Source: Nephrocerus scutellatus
Taxonomy: Eukaryota; Arthropoda; Insecta; Diptera; Pipunculidae
Length of the DNA: 64,000 nucleotides
Assembly: GCA_947095585.1 (NCBI GenBank)
Contig: OX352763.1
Span: 119,645,287-119,709,286, forward strand
Direction: 5' to 3'
Numbering within the stretch: position 1 is the first letter of the stretch; every line of letters starts with the position of its first letter. Both the position numbers and the translations under genes were made by a program. Below the pieces are notes generated by a model. That model ran no database searches and was not told the DNA's origin. It saw nothing but the letters and a program-made list of their open reading frames with translations. Positions 57,688-64,000 of this stretch are shown in pieces.

Positions 57688-58985
57688 CCCACATTACACC
57701 AAGCAATTCATGAAATAATAGTGTAAGTATGGGAGGAAGAAGCGATGCTGGAAGACTGGCGAAGAGGCATCCTGTGTCCCATACATAAGTTGGGAGATAT
57801 CATAGCCCGCAGCAATTATCGTGGTATAACGTTGTTAAGTACCGCGTATAAGTTTTTCTCCTCTATCCTTCAAGACAGGATAGCCCCATACGCTAAATTC
57901 ATCATTGGTCCATACAAGTGTTGCTTTATCCCAGGCAAATCAACAACTGATCAGATTTTTACCCTTAGGCAGGTAATGGAAAAATGTCTAGAGTTTCAAA
58001 AATCACTACACCATCTTTTTATAGACTTTAAAGCCGCATATGATAGCATAGCCAGAGTAGAAATTTATAAAGCCATGAAAGAATTCGGCATCCCAAATAA
58101 ACTGGCACGACTATGTAGGTTGACCATGACCAATGTTATAAGCCAAGTAAAAATATCCGGATCACTATCAAGCCCATTCAACATCTATAACGGGCTCCGA
58201 CAAGGGGATAGACTGGCCTGCGTCCTCTTCAACCCGGCGCTGGAGAAAGGGATCCGAGACTCTGACGTAACGGCGAGAGTAACAATGCTCTATAAGTCCA
58301 TTCAGATACGGGCTTACGCAGACGATATTGACATCATTGGTAGAAACCGAAGAGCTGTACAGGAAGCTTTCATCCAGATAGAGCAGGCGGCACGAAATCT
58401 GGGGCTGCACATAAATGAGAGCAAAACAAAGTACATGGTGGCCACGTCTGCGAGTAGAAGATCCAACATTGGTCCCTCAATTCAAATATTAGAGCGCGGA
58501 TCAACTGTAGCAGCCGATAACAGCATGGAACCCGAAATACGCGCACGGTTGCTTAAAGCCACCAGAGCCTACTATAGTCTGTCAAGACTCTTCAAATCCA
58601 GGAACTTAACCATAACATCCACGCTGCTGATATACAAGACAATGGTCATACCAGTACTTAAATATGGATCCGAGACTTGGGTGCTTAGCAAAAAGCATTC
58701 TGACCTCTTAGCAGCGTTCGAGGGAAAAGTTTTACGGAGAATTGTTGGCCCCGTATGTAAGGAAGGACGATTTCGGAGACTCTATAATGATGAGATCTTT
58801 GCGGTAGGATTTATGGGACAAGCCTACGCTGGAAGGATGGCGTAGACCAGGACGCCCAGAGTTTAGGGATGCCAAACTGGATGATATCGGCTTAAAGTCG
58901 GGACCGGTGAAAATACTTTTTGCGGGAGGCAAGGTCCGGACCCCAGTTGTAGAGCCACATATGATGATGAATATGATGATGATAT
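57688..58985 (+). mobile_element. BovB/RTE-like LINE, RT core intact for 366 codons
   Basis: The open frame 57745-58845 encodes [36 protein letters not shown]-like FIPGKSTTDQIFTLRQ, HHLFIDFKAAYDS with the first catalytic Asp, GLRQGDRLACVLFNPALE, RAYADDIDIIG with intact YADD (58315-58326), LHINESKTKYMV, MEPEIRARLLKATRA, YKTMVIPVLKYGSETW and VLRRIVGPVCKEGRFRRLYNDE. At ~58797 a deletion joins NDE directly to FAVGFMG, losing the ~35-codon WxGHxxR segment, and a second small deletion removes the FNYLG of the thumb (~58490). It ends with GACCCCAGTTGTAGAGCCACATATGATGATG. 5' truncated, so no EN domain. Catalytic residues are present but the protein is incomplete. Confidence 0.9.
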
Positions 58986-60519
58986 GCCGGTATCAGCTGG
59001 AGAGTTGTACCGTACCTAGTGAGTTCGTCCACCTACAGATCCCTACAATGTCCGATTGACCTGAATACTTCAGTAAATACCTTTTTAACCTGAACGTCTG
59101 ACATGATTTTTTTATAAATGATTTGAACACAGTTATTAAGTAGGTACGCGTAAGTAAATCATTTATCTTTACGAGTAGATTTAAATATTTAGTTACCACA
59201 GTTATACAAAAATAACTGAAAAACGAAAATTAAAATTGAAAAAACAATAACCAGAATATTAAAATAAATCGATAACAAGTCATAAGTTATTAGGTTTTTG
59301 AATTCCTATTATATACCCTCTGATGGGACCAGATGAATGCTCTTGTGTCACAAGGGCTTACCGCATAAATAATCTTAATATTTTTTAGCAGATTAAAAAT
59401 ACCTATTTGTACTCAATCCATTTTTAAGTACACTTTAGGACAAAGAACATTAAGAAATTAAAATTTAACCGGTATACAGAGGGCTCTTCCACTTTTTTTC
59501 TACTTCAATAAGGATAATAAAAACCATTCAAAAAATTACAAATTAAAAACCTGCTGTGATTTTAAAGTTAATTCAATCACTTTTGCTATCACATGCCCAA
59601 CGCCTTCTTTCCAACATATTCCTTATAAAATAATATACCATCTAACGCTTAGAATAATGGGAACACATATAAAGGAATATACCACCACACCAATGCCTTC
59701 GCTTGAAAAAAGCGAATTGAATTCAGAATTCAAATACTTCTACTAAAGGAAAAAAATCGCTATGGCTGTCGTCTTTGTCTTTTGTTATTCAAAAATTCGC
59801 ACTTCTCAAAATGGGGGACTTGAAGTGTAGTACATAAACAATTATGGTAACTGCAACCTAGGCTATACGCTATTGAAAAACAACAATTAAGAAACCCTGA
59901 AAACCTTTATGAAATAACAACATCCCTATCGTCGCACATCGCACTTATGTACGACGAGTATAAAGAATTTTGAATACACATTATAATTTGCTCTTCAGCA
60001 TTTCAGCATGGTGCCAAATATGAAAGAGCTGGACAAAACTCATGCCACTTGTTGTCCACCGACAGTATACGTAATGCGCTTCCATTGTTTTCCATGCTTC
60101 GCGGCATCAAAAATCATTTCTCTTTGAACACAATTTTTATTTAAATTACTTGATGTTGAAGATGTCGTTCTATACCTCTTCGTGCATCTTTTCAAAGCAT
60201 AAGACCATTAATTTATCAGACCGACAAAATGGCGTGATGGAAAAATTTGAAAACATGGAGTGTATTAAAATCTGTAATACAAAGTAACTCTAACTCCACT
60301 CAGTCATTCGTGTGAGAATTAAAATAATTATTAGTAGGAAATTGAAGGTATACTAATTTAAAACTAAACTGAATTTAAACATTTTTAAAACGCAAATAAC
60401 TTTATAAGACTTGTGACTTTTTAATTTACTATTAAATTGGTAATTATACCAACTTCAGACTGTCATTGCCGTCAAACCAGTTATGACAGAGCGCTCACTA
60501 TGACACTAATGACAGTTCG
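58986..60519. other. AT-rich stretch, nothing recognised
   Basis: No coding motif or repeat shared with the rest of the window. Confidence 0.5.
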
Positions 60520-61743
60520 TTCCATTGTTTCCAAGCGTAAAAAAGCATTTTAGTGAGAAATATTCAGAAAAAAAGTTATCCGCAATGGAATTCAAGCGTA
60601 CTAGTGTGGTTGCTCTGTATTTGGCTGGAAACCCACAGCCGCAGATTGTTAACCAATTAAAACATCTGCATGTGAATAAAATGTTTGTGTATCACACCAT
60701 AAATCGTTATAACGATACTGGCAGCATTGCAAACCGCCATTGTGGTGGACCGAAACGCACTGCAACATCGCCGGATATCATTCGGAAGGTGAAGGCCAAA
60801 TTGGCTCGGAGTCCGCACCGTAGCGGCAGAAAAATGGCTCGTGAGCGAACATTTCGCTCGAACGGATGCAGCACCTATTGAAAGATCATCTTGGACTAAA
60901 GGCCTTGAAATTCCAAAAAAACTCATGGTCTCACTGATGCTCAAAAAAAAGTTAGAGTGGAAAGAGCAAAGGAGTTGTTACGCTTGCACGAAAGTGGCGA
61001 TTTGCCGAATTTGGTTTTCTCCGATGAGTCACCATTCGTTATTGTCATTGTTCACATATTGACAAGCAAAACGACCGGATTTACTTGCCCGGCCGTTGTA
61101 CTGAAAATTTGGACCAACAGATTGCCTCTCAAAACTAAGCGCCGCCGATGGTGATGGTTTGGGCCGCCGTAACGGCCGAAAGCCGTTCACCGCTCGTTTT
61201 TTTTTTGGACCGTGGCATCAAGATAAATGCTCAAATTTATCAGGATCATGTGTTGGAGGGAGCGTTGAAGCCTTGGGCACAAAAACATTTCGGCCGCAGA
61301 GCCTGGACATTTCAACAAGACTCGGCGCCGAGTCATAAAGCGCGCGTCAATCAAGATTGGCTGAGAAACAACGTTCCGCGGTTCATTTCCACTGCCCAGT
61401 GGCCATCAAATTCAACGGATGCAAATCCGCTAGATTTCTCGGTTTGTGGTATTTTGAAGAGCAAAGTTGGGACAAAAAAATACCAAAGTGTCGATCATCT
61501 CAAGCAAGCGCTTCGCCGGGAATGGGCCACAATACCGCAGAGCCACTTTGCTGCATGCAATAGCTTTGTCGGCCGTTTGAAGGCCATAACCGCGGCTAAG
61601 GGTGGCCAAATCGAAACATGCTAATGCAATTCGAAATTTTAAATATTTGTGAACATTTTTTACTTTTATTCAATAAAATTCATCAAAAAATAAAAATTCT
61701 GTGGCGTTTTGTTCTGGTAACACTTCGTTTCAGTCACCCTGTA
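60520..61743 (+). pseudogene. mariner-superfamily transposon, DD37D (maT-like), frameshifted transposase with right terminus
   Basis: From ATG at 60585: MEFKRTSVVALYLAGN and NRYNDTGSIANRHCGGPKRT (HTH region), open to 60881. In other frames follow LTDAQKKVRVERAKELL and LVFSDESPF with the first catalytic Asp (~61010-61035), then in a third frame 61148-61624 MVMVWAAVTA, TFQQDSAPSHKA with the second Asp (~61309-61340), STDANPLDFSVCGILKSKV with the third Asp and GGQIETC at the stop. There are 37 residues between second and third Asp: DD37D, the spacing of maT elements. The right end is TTCTGTGGCGTTTTGTTCTGGTAACACTTCG, then CAGTCACCCTG and TA at 61742-61743. No matching left terminus is visible. 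At least two frameshifts make the gene inactive; all three Asp survive. Confidence 0.87.
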
Positions 61744-62530
61744 TTAAAAACTGTTCGTTTCGTTTTGTAAAGAGAATCCATAAATAAGGTTTTGTTTTGA
61801 GTAACCGAGAGTTAAGTTGTTGATTGCTACTAATTAAATCCGAAAAGGACCAAGCTTTGAGAAAATAATAGTCCCTCTATTTATGGTTTTATTGTAGACA
61901 TTTTTAAAATGCATTGTACTGTACTACAGCCATATGCGAGATAACCTTTTCAGCATCGGTTCAATTAAAATTTTACGCTCCGTATATTCAGCAAAGATAT
62001 TAATTCCTTTCTGTTTTATTTATAAAAACACAAGATTTTTCCAAAATTTCCATAAAAATAATTCATTTTTAATGATTATCAATGCGTAAACACTTGATTC
62101 CATCATACATAATTTGCATACACAAACGTAAGTAGAAAACGTATTAAAATATTTATAATTCGCATTATGCCCGTTGCGTTGTTCAATCTATTGTTTAGAC
62201 TCATAAAGACGTAAAATCAAAGAGTCGGCTATGTTTCCATTGAAATTATAATTTTTCTTGGTTTTTTTTTTTTTAAGAAGTAACTTACTCTACGGAACTG
62301 TATGCATATTTTTATTTACATATCGGCATCATTAAAAACTGGGTGGGTTTCTGTTAATGAATACGTAACTTATACAATGCAAGCATGAAACTAAAGGAAA
62401 ACCACAATTAAAAGATATACGGTATTAGCTGAACCGTTGTTATAACAAGTGAGACATAAACCTATGGAATAATACACAATATCTCATTAACGAAAATGAG
62501 GCTGTTTTTTGAAAGAGTTGTATATCTACA
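61744..62530. other. AT-rich stretch, nothing recognised
   Basis: No coding motif seen. Confidence 0.5.
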
Positions 62531-62538
62531 TGAATTTT

Positions 62539-62587
62539 CGGGAGACCAGGACCGGACCCCGGTTGTAGAGCCAAATATGATGATGAT
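62539..62587 (+). mobile_element. BovB/RTE-like LINE, 49-bp 3' tail insertion with an 11-bp target duplication
   Basis: GGGAGACCAGGACCGGACCCC, GGTTGTAGAGCCAAATATGATGATGAT is flanked by ACATGAATTTT at 62528-62538 and again at 62588-62598. This is the signature of a target-primed, severely 5'-truncated insertion. Confidence 0.85.
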
Positions 62588-62598
62588 ACATGAATTTT

Positions 62599-63084
62599 TG
62601 CTCAAATTAATTTACAGTGATCCGAATACAACATTTACAAAAAAATGCCTCTAATCCATTAACTTTTGCTCTTTCATATGTATATATATATTTTCTAATC
62701 AATCAAAACGATTACTCTTCCCTCGAAATTCGCATTATTAAACTTGAACCGCAATTGATTACAGTGCGCAGTGCGACTACAGGCGGTAGATACCGAAAGG
62801 CAACACTTTTCAGATTTATTTGGTTTTGATTATTTTGAACGGATTGAAAATAAAACACAGAATAATGCATTTTTTAAAAAAAATTTGTGAACACAGCATT
62901 TTAAAATACGCTGTTGTTCTTTGTATTAATGGTAATATACTGAAATACAGAACTAAAGGAGGTTGAATTGATTAATTTTCTTCGAGATACAAAAAATGTA
63001 ATGATTACTTCATTACATTTCTTGTATTTTAAAAGTTAAACTCAGTAGTTACCGAATACAAACTACACTTATAATCAGTTTTAC
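62599..63084. other. AT-rich stretch, nothing recognised
   Basis: No coding motif or shared repeat seen. Confidence 0.5.
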
Positions 63085-64000
63085 CTCCTTTTACTTATGT
63101 CCTATATCCCCTTGTGGGTCCTAGGGCCCCTACTACGCATACGCGCCATCGCGTGCGGTTCCTGGCAATAAGCTTCAGCTCTCTCCAACTCTTCACCAAT
63201 TGCCGTGACTCTTCCTCAACTATTCTGCGCCATGCATTTCTCGGACGACCCGTTCTTCTGCCATCCTGAGTTAACGGATTCCATTGCATTGCTTAGTTTG
63301 CTATGGAACTGTCGCCTTTTCGGAGTGTATAACCAATCCACTGCCACTTCCGTCGTTGGATGGTTGTGCCTATTGGTTCCTGACTCGTTCTCTGGTCGTA
63401 AGAGATAAGGTAAGGGCAGAAAACCCTTGAGATGTTCCGTAGGCACCTATTTACGAACGTTTGTAATCTTTTTGTGATAGTAGCGGTCACCTTCCAAGTG
63501 CTGCACCCATACAACAGCACAGATTCAACATTTGAACGGAACAGTCGCAGCTTGGTGTTTAAGCTGATCGCATTGCTTCGCCATATAATGGACATCATCC
63601 CAAAAACTGATTTTGCTTTGCCGATTCGGTTGACAATGTCCTGATCGGTTCCACCTTCGGTCGAGTTTGAGTTAAAATGCAAGAGTCCAACGAATTCCTC
63701 CGTTTCCAGTATATAAGGCTGCGCGAAACACATCGCAAATCACCAACAAAAAAAAGTATCGGCGATAGAATGCAACCTTGTCGTACCCCACTTAGAATCT
63801 CGAATTCCTCTGACAGCTTTCCTCTATGCAGCACATGACATTTAGAGCCATCATAGGCTTTAATAGTAGTTATTAGTTCCTCGGGTATACCTCTCTGCGC
63901 AAGGCGAGCCAGATAAACTGTCTGTCGACACTGTCAAACGCCTTCTCAAAATCAATGAACAGAGGGTTCAGTGGTGACCGGAATTCAATGCACTATTCAA
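63085..64000 (-). mobile_element. SR2-like RTE LINE, C-terminal half, running off the right edge
   Basis: Minus strand: FDSVDRQFIWLALRRE (~63885-63935; undeleted here), AYDGSKCHVLHRGKLSEEFEILSGVRQGCILSPILF (~63745-63865), then a deletion that removes the YADD box, EGGTDQDIVNRIGKAKSVFGM, IIWRSNAISLNTKLRLFRSN, SVLLYGCSTWKVTA, NRCLRNISRVF, RRKWQWIGYTLRKG, QWNPLTQDGRRTGRPRNAW and GTYGYRT-like end GGGATATAGGACATAAG. Frameshifts separate the parts. Colinear with 46530-48500 and useful for locating that copy's deletion. Confidence 0.88.

Overview
The window is AT-rich insect genomic DNA, probably from a fly (Diptera). It holds one recognisable host protein-coding segment and many broken transposable elements. 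A tephritid-like fly is a reasonable guess: there is a Vsx-type homeobox exon with an Ala/His/Gln-rich coding style, and R1-, RTE-, CR1/Jockey- and LOA/I-like LINEs, DD37D (maT-like) and DD41D (rosa-like) mariner relatives, a Helitron and a pogo element sit side by side. Species cannot be fixed from sequence alone.

Host gene. On the minus strand, 11808-11016 is the first coding exon of a CVC-class paired-like homeobox gene (Vsx1/Vsx2/Chx10 family). It is recognised from the octapeptide FAIQELLGL and ends at a perfect GTAAGT splice donor. The homeodomain exons are not in the window, so intron 1 should run from 11015 past position 1. A GC-richer block at about 12500-12900, with an initiator-like TCAGTC near 12651, is the best candidate for its promoter. 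Everything to the right of that is upstream or intergenic.

Transposon layout. Intron side (1-11 kb): SR2-like RTE LINE pieces (185-1556, 6775-7160), a repeat with CGCGTGTGGCGCGTG motifs (4005-4560, 9195-10025), a tRNA-derived SINE (4829), a large palindromic foldback element (6003-6715), a second family with ~125-bp internal units (8735-9195) and an RTE 3' tail (10553-10660). Upstream side: Helitron helicase remnant (14035-14460, minus), R1-clade LINE 3' part (17703-18640, minus), BovB/RTE-like LINE (18925-20495), SINE plus CR1/Jockey-like LINE (23886-25505), SR2-like copies (25650, 30655, 46530-48500, 63085-64000), LOA/I-like RNase H LINE ends (29262, 41931, 55089), a GACCCCAAAA minisatellite (33086-33452), a DD41D mariner relic (35470-36300), a Tigger/Jerky-type pogo relic inside a ~78-bp array (39045-40815), more BovB/RTE-like copies (44490, 51680, 57688), and a maT-type mariner (60520-61743).

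No element is fully intact. The best preserved are the RT cores at 57745-58845 (YADD present) and 46882-48486 (YADD changed to YAYD), and the C-terminal half of the maT transposase. I saw no operon, CRISPR, rRNA or genuine tRNA gene. No undescribed functional system is demonstrated. The most original items are the interspersed repeat families, the tRNA-derived SINE, the palindromic element and several nested or junction structures.
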